A stretch of 64,000 bases of DNA from CAMYMQ01 sp963730305 (GCA_963730305.1 CAVSRB010000007.1:248001-312000); one strand, 5' to 3'. Shown: positions 31,336 to 40,173, numbered from the stretch's first letter. Translations and numbers: made by a program. The notes: generated from the letters alone by a model not told the origin.

Positions 31336-32533
31336 CTAGAAGCCAAGAACCATCTTGGCGATGATGCCGCGCTGGACCTCGTTGGACCCGCCGTAGATCG
31401 ACGCCTTGCGGTGATTGAAATAGTAGGGGGCGATGGTGGCCGCGTAGTCCGGGCCGATCGGCGGCTCGTTCCAGCCGGCCGACATCGCGTCCTTGACGTA
31501 GGGGTTGGCGTAGTAGCCGATCGCCTCGACCAGCAGCTCGGTGATCGCCTGCTGGACCTCGGTCGCCCGGATCTTCAACAGCGACGCCTCGGGCCCCGGC
31601 CCCTTGCCCGCCGATTCGGCGGAGACGATGCGCAGCAAGGTCATGTCGAGCGCCATCAGGTTGATCTCGACGTCGGCGATCTTCTCGCGGAAGCGCGGAT
31701 CCTCGATCAGCGGCTGTGCCGTCCTGCATCTCGGCGGCGGCGATCTCCTTGACCTTGGCGAGCTGGTTCTTCGACCGGCCGACCTCGGCGATGTTGGTGC
31801 GCTCGTGGCCGAGCAGGAACTTGGCCACGGTCCAGCCCTGGTTCTCCGGGCCGACCAGGTTCTCGACCGGCACCTTCACGTCGTCGAAGAAGACCTCGTT
31901 GACCTCGTGGCCGCCGTCGATGGTGATGATCGGCTTCACGGTGATGCCCGGCGTCTTCATGTCGATCAGCAGGAAGGAGATGCCCTCCTGCTTCTTCGCC
32001 TTCTCGTCGGTGCGGACCAGGCAGAAGATCCAGTCGGCGTACTGGGCCAGCGTCGTCCAGGTCTTCTGGCCGTTGACGACGTAGTGGCCGTTCTCGCGCA
32101 CCGCCCGGGTCTTGAGCGAGGCCAGGTCGGAGCCCGCGCCCGGCTCGGAATAGCCCTGGCACCACCACACGTCGCTCGACAGGATCTTGGGCAGGTGCTG
32201 CGCCTTCTGCTCCTCGTTGCCGAAGGCGATGATCACCGGGCCGACCATGCGCAGGCCGAACGGGATGATCCGCGGGCAGTCGCCCCGGCCCGTCTCCTCC
32301 TCGAAGATGTAGCGCTGGACCGGGGTCCAGTCCGGGCCGCCGTGTTCGGTCGGCCAGCCGATGCCCATCCAGCCCTGCTTGTAGAGCAGCTTCTGCCAGC
32401 GGACGTAGTCGTCCTTCTCGAGCCGCTGGCCGAGCCGCATCTTGTCGCGGATGTCGGTGGGCAGGTTGTCGGCGATGAAGCGCCGGACCTCGTCGCGGAA
32501 CGCGACGTCTTCCGGACTCAACTCAAGATCCAT
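31336..32533 (-). CDS. Acyl-CoA dehydrogenase, catalytic subunit (frameshifted)
   Basis: An acyl-CoA dehydrogenase of about 399 residues. N-terminal MDLELSPEDVAFRDEVRRFI and GWPTEHGGPDWTPVQR are followed by CQGYSEPGAGSDLASLKTRA, the FAD/substrate strand, and by GQKTWTTLAQYADWIFCLVR. The C-terminus SIYGGSNEVQRGIIAKMVLGF contains the catalytic Glu in SNEV. One break near 31720 (in the GGCTGTGCCGTC stretch) interrupts the helical domain. It is the upstream member of an adjacent pair with the 30174-31313 gene, and it follows the Fe-S protein gene by 27 bases. Size and the arrangement of the pair resemble steroid- or branched-acyl-CoA dehydrogenases; the substrate is unknown. Confidence 0.87.
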
Positions 32534-32560
32534 TCAATTCCTCCCGCTCTCGGGCAGTTG

Positions 32561-33586
32561 TTATTCGGCGGCCGCCGCCGTTTGGGTGTCGTCGCGTCGC
32601 GCCGCGCGCTTGGCCAGCAGGGTTTCCGACAGTTTCGGCCCCCGGCCCGGCTCGCTCCACGGACAGACCTCGATGCAGATCGCGCAGCCGCCGGTCTCGG
32701 AGAAGTACGGCGCGCACTTGTCGAAATCGACGTACCACTTCTCGGTCCCACGCACGAGGGTCTTGGCATCGCTGATCGCGCCCGGCGGGCAATCGAGGGT
32801 GCAGCGCCGGCAGGTCGCGCACAGGTCCTCGACGCCGATGTCGACCGGCTCGTCGATGGCGAGCGGCAGGTCGGTGGCGACGGTGGCGAGCCGGAAGTTG
32901 GAGCCGAACTCGCGGCTGATCATCGAGCCGTGCTTGCCGAGCTGGCCGAGGCCGGCCTGGAGCGCGACCGGGATCTGGATCAGGTCGGTCGTCTTGGTCT
33001 CGCCGAAGGCCTTGGCCGGCCATCCCATCGCGCGGATGTGCTCGGACACCTCGATCGCGACCTTGGCGACCCGGCGGTAGGCGCGCATCACCTCGGTGCC
33101 CGCCCGCGGCTGGGGGACGTGCTCCATGATCGCCCGGTTCATCGGCATGCCGATGCAGATCGCATATTTGTAGGGCACGTCGCCGCCCTCGAGCTTGGCG
33201 GCGTCGGTGACCTCGGCGATGCCGACGATGCAGTCGCCGGCGCGCCGCCGGACCAGCGCCTTGATCTCGGCGGCCATCGCCGCCGGGTCGTCGACCGCCT
33301 TGCGCTTGGCGGCGACCGGGCCGTTGGCGCGGCGGAGCTGCCACATGTTGCGCAGCCGCTCGATCAGCGAGCCCCAGCCCATCGCCGGGCCCCCGATGCC
33401 GCTGATCGCGGTGAAGTGCATGTCGAGCGCGAACCAGGGGTGCGGCTTGCGCCCCGGGCTCCAATGGAAGACCAGGCTCGGACGGCGGAACTCGGTCTCG
33501 CCGACGCCACTGACGACGTTGCCGGACACCGGCGGGACGCGGTAGCGGAAGGTCGGCTCCGGCGAGGGCGGGTTGTCCGGCTTCAT
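32561..33586 (-). CDS. RdhA/QueG-superfamily protein 1 with two [4Fe-4S] clusters
   Basis: A 341-residue soluble protein that I place in the reductive dehalogenase/epoxyqueuosine reductase superfamily. The core motif AGLGQLGKHGSMISREFGSN with FRLATVATDLPL matches the RdhA-type stretch before the Fe-S domain. The Fe-S domain has Cys256, 259, 262 and 266 (CATCRRCTLDCP) and Cys291, 301, 304 and 308 (CAICIEVCPW), enough for two [4Fe-4S] clusters. No Tat or Sec signal is seen, so it is cytoplasmic, unlike respiratory RdhA. It overlaps the upstream 81-codon gene by four bases and runs into the acyl-CoA dehydrogenase pair. A cobalamin cofactor is expected from the family but not provable here. Confidence 0.75.
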   Translation of the reverse strand: MKPDNPPSPEPTFRYRVPPVSGNVVSGVGETEFRRPSLVFHWSPGRKPHPWFALDMHFTAISGIGGPAMGWGSLIERLRNMWQLRRANGPVAAKRKAVDDPAAMAAEIKALVRRRAGDCIVGIAEVTDAAKLEGGDVPYKYAICIGMPMNRAIMEHVPQPRAGTEVMRAYRRVAKVAIEVSEHIRAMGWPAKAFGETKTTDLIQIPVALQAGLGQLGKHGSMISREFGSNFRLATVATDLPLAIDEPVDIGVEDLCATCRRCTLDCPPGAISDAKTLVRGTEKWYVDFDKCAPYFSETGGCAICIEVCPWSEPGRGPKLSETLLAKRAARRDDTQTAAAAE

Positions 33587-33828
33587 TTGTGCATGCCCCG
33601 GTTCGAGGCTTGGTCCGGGCCCTGGTTCGAGCCCTGGGGGTCGTCGATCCAGAACGGCTCGCCGCGCGCCTTGCAGTCGAGATAGCGGCGCCGGACCTTC
33701 CGGCCCATGGTCGCGTTCTTCCAGGCGATGCCGCCGAGCATGGCGAGCAGGCGCGCGTCCCGCCACAGCGCCCGGAAGATCCCCGGCCGGGTCAGGTGGA
33801 AGCGCTCGTCGAAGCTGCGTGTGTCCAT
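33583..33828 (-). CDS. Small conserved-looking protein coupled to RdhA/QueG-like protein 1
   Basis: An 81-residue basic protein (MDTRSFDERFHLTRPGIF...) that I do not recognise. Its stop overlaps the start of the Fe-S protein by four bases (ATGA), strong evidence of translational coupling. It has one short hydrophobic stretch (LLAMLGGIAW, about residues 28-37), then a basic segment (MGRKVRRRY), a single cysteine (YLDCKARGE) and an acidic tip (PFWIDD). It is not the three-helix RdhB anchor of respiratory dehalogenases. The C-terminal tail rich in Gly, Asn and Gln looks unconserved. A role in maturation or binding of the Fe-S protein is a guess from position only. Confidence 0.6.
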   Translation of the reverse strand: MDTRSFDERFHLTRPGIFRALWRDARLLAMLGGIAWKNATMGRKVRRRYLDCKARGEPFWIDDPQGSNQGPDQASNRGMHK

Positions 33829-33951
33829 CGTCCCTCTTGGCCCGGCGGCTTCGGCTGTGCCTTCCGCCCTGTTGCACGCCGACCGGGTCGATTATACGAA
33901 GCTGGCGCCCCGCCACCAACCCGGCGTGCGACGCAGAGAGGGAGGACAGCA

Positions 33952-34731
33952 ATGAAGTATGGGGACCTGTTCCGGCTCGACGGCAAGGTGGCCGTCGTCA
34001 CCGGCTCGTCGCGGGGGATCGGCCGGGCGACGGCCGAGGCGATGGCGGCCCAGGGCGCCAAGGTGGTGATCTCGAGCCGCAAGGCCGACGCCTGCGAGGA
34101 GACCGCGAACGCGATCCGCAACGACGGCGGCACGGCGATCGCGGTGCCGTGCAACATCTCGGACAAGGCCCAGCTCCAGAACCTGGTCGACGCGACGCTG
34201 AAGGAATGGGGCCGGATCGACATCCTGGTCTGCAACGCCGCGGTCAATCCGTATTTCGGGCCGATGTCCGGCCTGTCGGACGAGGCCTACGAGAAGACCA
34301 TGAACGCCAACGTCCGGTCCAACATCTGGCTGTGCAACATGGTCGTGCCGCAGATGGCCGAGAACGGCGACGGCACGGTGATCATCATCTCCTCGGTGGC
34401 CGGCCTGAAGGGCACCGACAAGATCGGCATCTACGGGATCACCAAGGCCGCCGACGCCGCGCTGACCCGCAACCTGGCGGTCGAATGGGGGCCGCAGAAC
34501 ATCCGGGTCAACTGCCTCGCGCCGTCGATCATCAAGACCGACATGGCCCGGGCGCTGTGGGAGAATCCGGAGATCTACAATGCCGCCGTGAAGAACTATC
34601 CGCTGCGCCGCATCGGCGAGGTGCAGGAGGTCGCCGGCGCGGCGGTGTTCCTGGCGTCGGCCGCGGGCCGCTTCGTCAGCGGTCACACGCTGGTCATCGA
34701 CGGCGGCGCCACGATCAGCGGCGAGTTCTAG
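33952..34731 (+). CDS. Short-chain dehydrogenase/reductase (SDR)
   Basis: A 259-residue classical SDR. The cofactor loop is VTGSSRGIGRATAEAMA, the NAG-type motif is LVCNAAVNPYFG, the catalytic serine is in IIISSVAGLKG and the YxxxK pair is in YGITKAADAAL. The C-terminal DGGATISGEF is usual. The ATG at 33952 follows GGAGGACAGCA, a strong ribosome site. It is divergent from the small gene and Fe-S protein, and would be the alcohol/ketone oxidoreductase of the local acyl-CoA pathway. Arg after SS in the cofactor loop hints at NADPH preference but does not prove it. Confidence 0.9.
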   Translation: MKYGDLFRLDGKVAVVTGSSRGIGRATAEAMAAQGAKVVISSRKADACEETANAIRNDGGTAIAVPCNISDKAQLQNLVDATLKEWGRIDILVCNAAVNPYFGPMSGLSDEAYEKTMNANVRSNIWLCNMVVPQMAENGDGTVIIISSVAGLKGTDKIGIYGITKAADAALTRNLAVEWGPQNIRVNCLAPSIIKTDMARALWENPEIYNAAVKNYPLRRIGEVQEVAGAAVFLASAAGRFVSGHTLVIDGGATISGEF

Positions 34732-34766
34732 GGGCCGAAACGCCCCGGCCCTATCCCGCTGTGGCG

Positions 34767-34964
34767 TTACTTGATGTTGCCGAAGACGGGCTTGGCCGCC
34801 TTCTGGATCGTGGTGTCGACCTTCTTGTAGGCCTCCTGCTGCGGCTGGCCGACCTGCTGCACGACGGCCGCGCAGCTCAAGGCGACCAGCGCGATCAGCA
34901 ACGCGTATTCCAGCATCGTCGCGCCACCCCGGTCGCGACAGAATCGGTTGAACCAGCCCCGCAT
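34767..34964 (-). CDS. Flp-family type IVb pilin
   Basis: A 65-residue prepilin. A basic leader with RFCRDRGGATMLEYALL contains the prepilin peptidase site (Gly before ATMLEY, with Glu at mature position 5). It is followed by a 20-residue hydrophobic helix (ALLIALVALSCAAVVQQVG). The start MRGWFNRF at 34964 has a GGGGG run at proper spacing; an in-frame ATG four codons upstream is the alternative. There are no tad/cpa secretion genes nearby, so this is an isolated flp gene. Its function would be adhesion or pilus assembly together with a Tad system elsewhere. Confidence 0.78.
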   Translation of the reverse strand: MRGWFNRFCRDRGGATMLEYALLIALVALSCAAVVQQVGQPQQEAYKKVDTTIQKAAKPVFGNIK

Positions 34965-35040
34965 AACATCCCCCATAGGCTGTAGACGGGGGCAGTAGGC
35001 CCGAAAAAGGTTAAGGGCGGCTGAATTGGGCGCCGCGCGG

Positions 35041-35754
35041 CTACTCCAGCAAAGCCACCTCGCGGACCAGCTTCTGCAGGATCACCTGCTCGAACGGCGT
35101 CTTCTCGTCGGCGACCATGACGAAGGCGCCGGGGCCGCCGATCACCTGGTTGCGGTAGTGGACCTCGAGCGGCTCGCCGCCGAAGCGCCGGACCACCCCG
35201 CCCCGGGTCTTGATGACCAGCCCGTTGATGGTGATGCCCGCGGCCAGCGCCCGGGCCCGGACCACGGCGAGCGGCGGGCCGTTGATCTGCGGGCCGTCGC
35301 CCGAGACGTCGATGATCTTGCGGTCGCCCTCGAAGGCGTTGGTCTGGATCGCTTGGGTCGCCTTGACGATCGCCGCGCTGATCGAGTTGTAGCCGAACAC
35401 CTTGCGCGGCGCGGCGACCAGCCTGGCGGCGAAGGCCTTGGCGCTGGCCGCGTCCTTGATCACCGTCCAGTCGACGATGGTCTCGACCGATTCGGGCGCG
35501 CCCCACTCGATGAACAGCACCGCGATCTTCTGGTATTCGCCGCCCTTGATGGCGCCCAGCACGAGCGGGTGGGCGATCGCCCGGGCGTAGCCCTGGCGCT
35601 GGAGCTTGAACTCGTCCGCGTCGATCGAGCCCGAGCCGTCGGCGGCGAGGACCAGCTCGACGTCGACCTTTTCGGCAGCGGACGCCGTCGTGGTGAGAGC
35701 CGGCGCGGCGGCAAAGAGCGGAAACAGCAGGCAAAGGACCCCAAGACGCAGCAT
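35041..35754 (-). CDS. DUF1194 (von Willebrand factor A-like) exported protein
   Basis: A 237-residue protein with an N-terminal signal peptide (LGVLCLLFPLFAAAPALTTTA, cleavage probably after ASA near residue 26). The mature part starts VDVELVLAADGSGSIDADEF, where DGSGS is the MIDAS metal-binding motif of von Willebrand A domains. KIIDVSGDGPQINGPPL is the other conserved block. This is the DUF1194 family, widespread in alphaproteobacteria and without an assigned function. Gene length is normal. It is on the same strand as the pilin gene and 64 bases upstream of it. It probably acts in the periplasm or outer membrane. Confidence 0.85.
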   Translation of the reverse strand: MLRLGVLCLLFPLFAAAPALTTTASAAEKVDVELVLAADGSGSIDADEFKLQRQGYARAIAHPLVLGAIKGGEYQKIAVLFIEWGAPESVETIVDWTVIKDAASAKAFAARLVAAPRKVFGYNSISAAIVKATQAIQTNAFEGDRKIIDVSGDGPQINGPPLAVVRARALAAGITINGLVIKTRGGVVRRFGGEPLEVHYRNQVIGGPGAFVMVADEKTPFEQVILQKLVREVALLE

Positions 35755-35865
35755 CGCACCTCTCCCAAAGTCTGCTTCGCCGTAAGGCTAGCACGGGCCG
35801 GTGCGGCCGGCGTCATCGCAAGCGCGTGAGCTGCCCGGCGCCGGCGTCGCCGCAGGCCTTCCCGA

Positions 35866-37068
35866 TCAGCAGACCTCGAACAGCCCGGCCGCGCCCATGC
35901 CGCCGCCGACGCACATGGTGCAGACGACGTACTTGGCCCCGCGCCGCTTGCCCTCGATCAGGGCGTGGCCGACCATGCGCGCGCCCGACATGCCGTAGGG
36001 GTGGCCGATCGAGATCGCGCCGCCGTTGACGTTCAAGAGCTCGTCCGGGATGCCCAGCTTGTCGCGGCAGTACAGGACCTGGACGGCGAAGGCCTCGTTG
36101 AGCTCCCACAGGCCGATGTCGTCCATCTCGAGGCCGTTCTTCTCCAACAGCTTGGGCACGGCGAAGACCGGGCCGATGCCCATCTCGTCGGGATGGGTGC
36201 CGGCGACGGCGATGCCGCGGTAGACGCCGAGCGGCTGCAGCCCGCGCTTCTCGGCCTCCTTGGCCTCCATCAGCACCGCCGCCGAGGCGCCGTCGGAGAG
36301 CTGCGAGGCGTTGCCGGCGGTGATGTACTTGCCCTCCTTGATGACCATGCCGTTGGCGAACACCGGCTTGAGCTGGGACAGGTTGTCGAGGTCGGTGCCG
36401 GGCCGGTTGCCCTCGTCGCGGTCGAGCACGACCGCCTCGTGGGCGGTCTCGCCGGTCTCCTTGTTGACCAGCAGCTTGACCGAGGGCATCGGCACGATCT
36501 CGTCGTCGAACTTGCCGCTCTCCTGCCCCGCCGCGGTGCGCGCCTGGGACTGGACGGCGTATTCGTCCTGCGCCTCGCGGGAGATGCCGTAGCGCTCGGC
36601 CACGGTCTCGGCGGTCTCGAGCATGGTCATGTAGATCGCCGGGAGGTGCTCGACGATCCACGGGTCGCGCAGGCGGTCGAGACGCATCTTGTCGGTCTGG
36701 ACCAGGCTGATCGATTCGAGCCCGCCGCCGACCGCGACGTCCATGCCGTCGTCGATGATCTGCTTGGCCGCGGTCGCGATCGCCATCATGCCCGACGAGC
36801 ACTGCCGGTCCATGGTCATGCCCGGCACGGTGTCGGGCAGGCCGGCGCGGATCGCGCACTGGCGCGCGACGTTGCTGCCGGTCGAGCCCTGCTGGAGCGC
36901 CGCGCCCATCACCACGTCCTCGATCTCGGCCGGATCGACGCCCGCGCGCTCGACCGCCTCGGCGATGACGTGGCCGCCCAGCGCCTGGGCCTGGGTGTCG
37001 TTGAACGCGCCGCGATAGGCCTTGCCGATCGGCGTGCGGGCGGTGGAGACGATGACGGCTTCGCGCAT
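35866..37068 (-). CDS. Acetyl-CoA acetyltransferase (thiolase)
   Basis: A 400-residue thiolase. The N-terminus MREAVIVSTARTPIGKAYRG is typical. The acylated cysteine is in MDRQCSSGMMAI, the catalytic His in GGAISIGHPYGMSGAR, and the second catalytic Cys in CTMCVGGGMGAAGLFE; NEAFAVQ is the fourth conserved block. The start at 37068 is preceded by GGAGGAAAGC. As a degradative thiolase it would release acetyl-CoA at the end of beta-oxidation, and it fits with the FadJ-type protein 1 kb away on the same strand. The peroxiredoxin-like gene is divergent. Specificity between acetoacetyl-CoA and longer oxoacyl-CoAs cannot be read. Confidence 0.93.
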   Translation of the reverse strand: MREAVIVSTARTPIGKAYRGAFNDTQAQALGGHVIAEAVERAGVDPAEIEDVVMGAALQQGSTGSNVARQCAIRAGLPDTVPGMTMDRQCSSGMMAIATAAKQIIDDGMDVAVGGGLESISLVQTDKMRLDRLRDPWIVEHLPAIYMTMLETAETVAERYGISREAQDEYAVQSQARTAAGQESGKFDDEIVPMPSVKLLVNKETGETAHEAVVLDRDEGNRPGTDLDNLSQLKPVFANGMVIKEGKYITAGNASQLSDGASAAVLMEAKEAEKRGLQPLGVYRGIAVAGTHPDEMGIGPVFAVPKLLEKNGLEMDDIGLWELNEAFAVQVLYCRDKLGIPDELLNVNGGAISIGHPYGMSGARMVGHALIEGKRRGAKYVVCTMCVGGGMGAAGLFEVC

Positions 37069-37243
37069 GATGCTTTCCTCCCGAGACGGTTTCCCAAGGC
37101 TTACCCCGGTGCGCCGGCACGGAACAGTCGAAAGTCGCAGTTCACTCTCGGTCAAGTCCGCGGGCGCTGGCTGAATAGCGGCCCCGCGGCCGCCGCCCCT
37201 ACCGTTGCCCCGATCCTACCGACACCGTTTCGAGGAGGCGACG

Positions 37244-37912
37244 ATGACGCTGGAAGCCCAACTCGCGAAGATGCGCGAGACCATGGCCAAGGAGATCCCG
37301 GCCGAGATCCGCGACGTGATGCACGTCCAGAACGAGGAGCTGCGCAACTCCGGCCAGCTGGAAAAGGCGATCAAGCCGGGCGACCCGCTGCCGCCCTTCG
37401 AGATGCCCAACTACAGCGGCGAGACGCTGTCGTCGGAGGCGCTCTTGGCCGAGGGCCCGCTGGTGATCAGCTTCTTCCGCGGCCACTGGTGCCCCTACTG
37501 CAACGTCGAGCTGTACTCGTTGCGCGAGATCGTCGACGAGCTGAAATCGCTCGGCGCCAACCTGGTCGCCCTGACCCCGACGCTGCCCGAGTTCAACAAG
37601 GCCCAGATCGAGAAGCGGCGATTGAATTTCCCGCTGCTGACCGACAAGGGCAACACCTACGCCGACACCCTCGGCATCCGCTTCGTCCTGCCCGAGGTGC
37701 TGCAGAACGCCTACGCCAACGTCGGCGGCATCGACCTGCCGACGATCAACGGCGATCCGAGCTGGACCCTGCCGATCCCGACCCGGCTGGTGGTCGATCC
37801 CGGCGGCATCGTCCGCGCCGTCGACATGGACCCGGACTACACCTACCGGCCGGAGCCCTCGAAGTCGGTCGCCGACGTCAAGGCGATCCTCGGGGCAGCG
37901 GCGGCGGCCTGA
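37244..37912 (+). CDS. AhpC/TSA-family peroxiredoxin-like protein
   Basis: A 222-residue thioredoxin-fold protein. The active-site motif is FFRGHWCPYCNVEL with Cys83 and Cys86, a CxxC pair rather than the single peroxidatic Cys in PxxxTxxC of classical AhpC. This marks the 'peroxiredoxin-like' group with WCPYC. The N-terminal helical extension of about 45 residues is usual for this group. The ATG at 37244 follows GAGGAGGCG. It is divergent from the thiolase gene. Role: probably thiol-dependent peroxide or disulfide reduction in the cytoplasm. Confidence 0.85.
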   Translation: MTLEAQLAKMRETMAKEIPAEIRDVMHVQNEELRNSGQLEKAIKPGDPLPPFEMPNYSGETLSSEALLAEGPLVISFFRGHWCPYCNVELYSLREIVDELKSLGANLVALTPTLPEFNKAQIEKRRLNFPLLTDKGNTYADTLGIRFVLPEVLQNAYANVGGIDLPTINGDPSWTLPIPTRLVVDPGGIVRAVDMDPDYTYRPEPSKSVADVKAILGAAAAA

Positions 37913-37954
37913 TGGTGGGCAGGTCGGCGGGCGGACACGCTGCGGCGGACGTTC

Positions 37955-38045
37955 CGTAGGGGCGGGTTTGCAACCCGCCCGTCCTGCCGCCCGTCCTGCC
38001 GTGCGGCCGTCGTCGATGCGGGCGGGTTGGAAACCCGCCCCGACG
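37955..38045. repeat. REP-like paired palindrome, copy B
   Basis: The left arm at 37955-37981 and the right arm at 38019-38045 are reverse complements with two mismatches. They share the CGTAGGGGCGGGTTT core with copies at 19764 and 45803. The loop contains a tandem CCCGTCCTGCCG duplication. It lies between the convergent peroxiredoxin-like and FadJ-type genes. Confidence 0.85.
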
Positions 38046-38061
38046 CAGGACCTTGTCGGCG

Positions 38062-40173
38062 TTACTTGCCGTAGTCCTTGAAGCCCTTGCCGGCCTTGGC
38101 CAGCTCGCGCAGCAGCGGCGCCGGCTCGATCCAGTCGGGGTCGTTGTCGCGCTGGAAGGTCTCCAGCCGCTCCACGATCCGGTCGAGGCCGATCAGGTCG
38201 GCCCAGAACATCGGGCCCCCTCGATACCTGGGGAAGCCGTAGCCGAACAGCCAGACCATATCGATGTCGACCGGCCGCGCGGCGATGCCCTCTTCGAGGA
38301 TCAGCGCCCCCTCGTTGACCAGCGGGTAGAGGCACCGCTCCAGGATCTCGTCGTCGGAAATCTCGCGCCTCGCGATGCCCAGCCGCTCGGATTCCTCGAC
38401 GATCACCTGCTCGACCGCGGGGTCGGGCGTGCGCGCCCGCGTGGTCTCGTCGTAGAGGTACCAGCCCTTGCCGTTCTTCTGGCCGTAGCGGCCCATCTCG
38501 TAGAGCCGGTCCGCCACCTTCGAGGTCCGCTTGTTGGTCGGCCCGAACCGCTTCTCGCGCTCCTGGCGGACGAAATAGCCGACGTCGATGCCGGCGAGGT
38601 CGCTCATCTGGAACGGCCCCATCGGGAAGCCGAAATCGTAGATGACCTTGTCCACCTGGGCCGGCAGCGCGCCCTCCTCCAACAGGAAGTTGGCCTGCCG
38701 GGTGTAGGCGTAGAGCATGCGGTTGCCGACGAAGCCGTCGCAGTTGCCGACCATCACCCCGACCTTGCCGATCTTCTTGGCCACGGCCATGACGGTCGCG
38801 AGCGTCTCCTTGGACGACTTGGCGCCGCGAACGTTCTCCATCAGCTTCATCACGTTGGCCGGGCTGAAGAAGTGGGTGCCGCAGACCGCTTCGGGCCGCC
38901 GGGTCGCGCTGGCGATCTCGTCGATGTCGAGGGTCGAGGTGTTGGTCGCCAGGATCGCGCCGGGCTTGCAGACCTCGTCCAGCCTGGCGAAGACCTGCTT
39001 CTTCACGTCCATCTTCTCGACCGCCGCCTCGATGACCATGTCGACGTCGGCGAGCGCGGCCATGTCGGTGACGCCGGCGATCTTGCCCATGCGTTCGTCG
39101 ACCTGCTCGGCGGTGAAGCGGCCGGACTTGACCGACCGCTCGTAGTTGGCCCGCACCGTGGCGAGGCCGCGGTCCAGCGCCGCCTGCTCGACCTCGACCA
39201 CGGTCACCGGGATGCCGGCGTTGAGGAAGTTCATGGCGATGCCGCCGCCCATCGTGCCGCAGCCGATGACGCCGACCTTCTCGATCTTGGCGACCGGGGT
39301 GTCCTTGGGGATGTCGGGCACGCGGGCGACCTCGCGCTCGCCGAAGAAGGCGTAGCGCTGGGCCGCCGCCTTGTCGCCGTTGACCAGCCCGGTGAAGATC
39401 TCGCGCTCCTTCTCCCGGCCCTCGTCGAAGGGCAGGTTGACCGCGGCCTCGACCGCGTCGATGCAGGCCCAGGGCGCGTCGAAGCCGCGCGCCGACTTGG
39501 CGATCTTCTTGCGCCAGTCGTCGAACAGCGCCGCGTTGCCGCGGTCGGCGGCGATCTTGTCGTCCTTCTGGCTGGCCCGGGGATGCGGGCCGCCGGCCGC
39601 CGCCTTCTCGGCCGCGAACGCGACGGCCGCCGCGACGACATCTTCGGCCACGGCATCGACGATGCCGAGCGCCTTGGCCTTGTCGGCGCGCGCCGGCCGG
39701 CCGCTGGTGATCATGTCGAGCGCGGTCGCCGCCCCGGTCAGCCGCGGCAGCCGCTGGGTGCCGCCCGCGCCGGGGATGATGCCGAGGTTGACCTCGGGCA
39801 GGCCGACCTGGGCCTTGGGCGCGGCGACCCGGTAGTGGCAGCCGAGCGCGACCTCGAGCCCGCCGCCCAGCGCCACGCCGTTGATCGCGGCGACGATCGG
39901 CTTGTCGACGGCATCGAAGCCGTCGAGCACCTCGTGCAGCACCGGCGCGTCCTTGGGCCGCGGCTTGCCGAACTCGCGGATGTCGGCCCCGGCGATGAAG
40001 GCCGAGCCCTCGCCGGTGACCACCATTCCCTTGACCGAATCATCGGCGACGGCGGCATTCACCGCGTCGCGCAGGCCGGTGACCACCGCGACCGACAGCG
40101 CGTTCACCGGCGGATTGTTGAGCGTGATGATGCGGATGCCGTCCTGGTCGCGCGTCGTGACGACGTCACTCAT
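38062..40173 (-). CDS. Bifunctional enoyl-CoA hydratase / 3-hydroxyacyl-CoA dehydrogenase (FadJ/FadB-type)
   Basis: A 703-residue fusion enzyme carrying out two consecutive beta-oxidation steps. Residues 1-190 are an enoyl-CoA hydratase (NPPVNALS, INGVALGGGLEVALGC and LPEVNLGIIPGAGGTQRLPR). From about 296 the NAD domain begins (VGVIGCGTMGGGIAMNFL), with the catalytic His in CGTHFFSPANVMKLMENV. The two C-terminal 3HCDH domains contain DGFVGNRMLY and a late repeat with FPRYRGGPMFWAD. Length matches the fadJ/peroxisomal multifunctional type. Preceded by a GGGGGGAAAGACC ribosome site. The thiolase 1 kb away would complete the cycle. Confidence 0.93.
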   Translation of the reverse strand: MSDVVTTRDQDGIRIITLNNPPVNALSVAVVTGLRDAVNAAVADDSVKGMVVTGEGSAFIAGADIREFGKPRPKDAPVLHEVLDGFDAVDKPIVAAINGVALGGGLEVALGCHYRVAAPKAQVGLPEVNLGIIPGAGGTQRLPRLTGAATALDMITSGRPARADKAKALGIVDAVAEDVVAAAVAFAAEKAAAGGPHPRASQKDDKIAADRGNAALFDDWRKKIAKSARGFDAPWACIDAVEAAVNLPFDEGREKEREIFTGLVNGDKAAAQRYAFFGEREVARVPDIPKDTPVAKIEKVGVIGCGTMGGGIAMNFLNAGIPVTVVEVEQAALDRGLATVRANYERSVKSGRFTAEQVDERMGKIAGVTDMAALADVDMVIEAAVEKMDVKKQVFARLDEVCKPGAILATNTSTLDIDEIASATRRPEAVCGTHFFSPANVMKLMENVRGAKSSKETLATVMAVAKKIGKVGVMVGNCDGFVGNRMLYAYTRQANFLLEEGALPAQVDKVIYDFGFPMGPFQMSDLAGIDVGYFVRQEREKRFGPTNKRTSKVADRLYEMGRYGQKNGKGWYLYDETTRARTPDPAVEQVIVEESERLGIARREISDDEILERCLYPLVNEGALILEEGIAARPVDIDMVWLFGYGFPRYRGGPMFWADLIGLDRIVERLETFQRDNDPDWIEPAPLLRELAKAGKGFKDYGK

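Noticed and set aside
31541..33685. A 714-codon open frame on the plus strand over the dehydrogenase and Fe-S genes
   Set aside because: Composition is typical of a shadow frame, and the minus strand holds clear conserved families across the same span.
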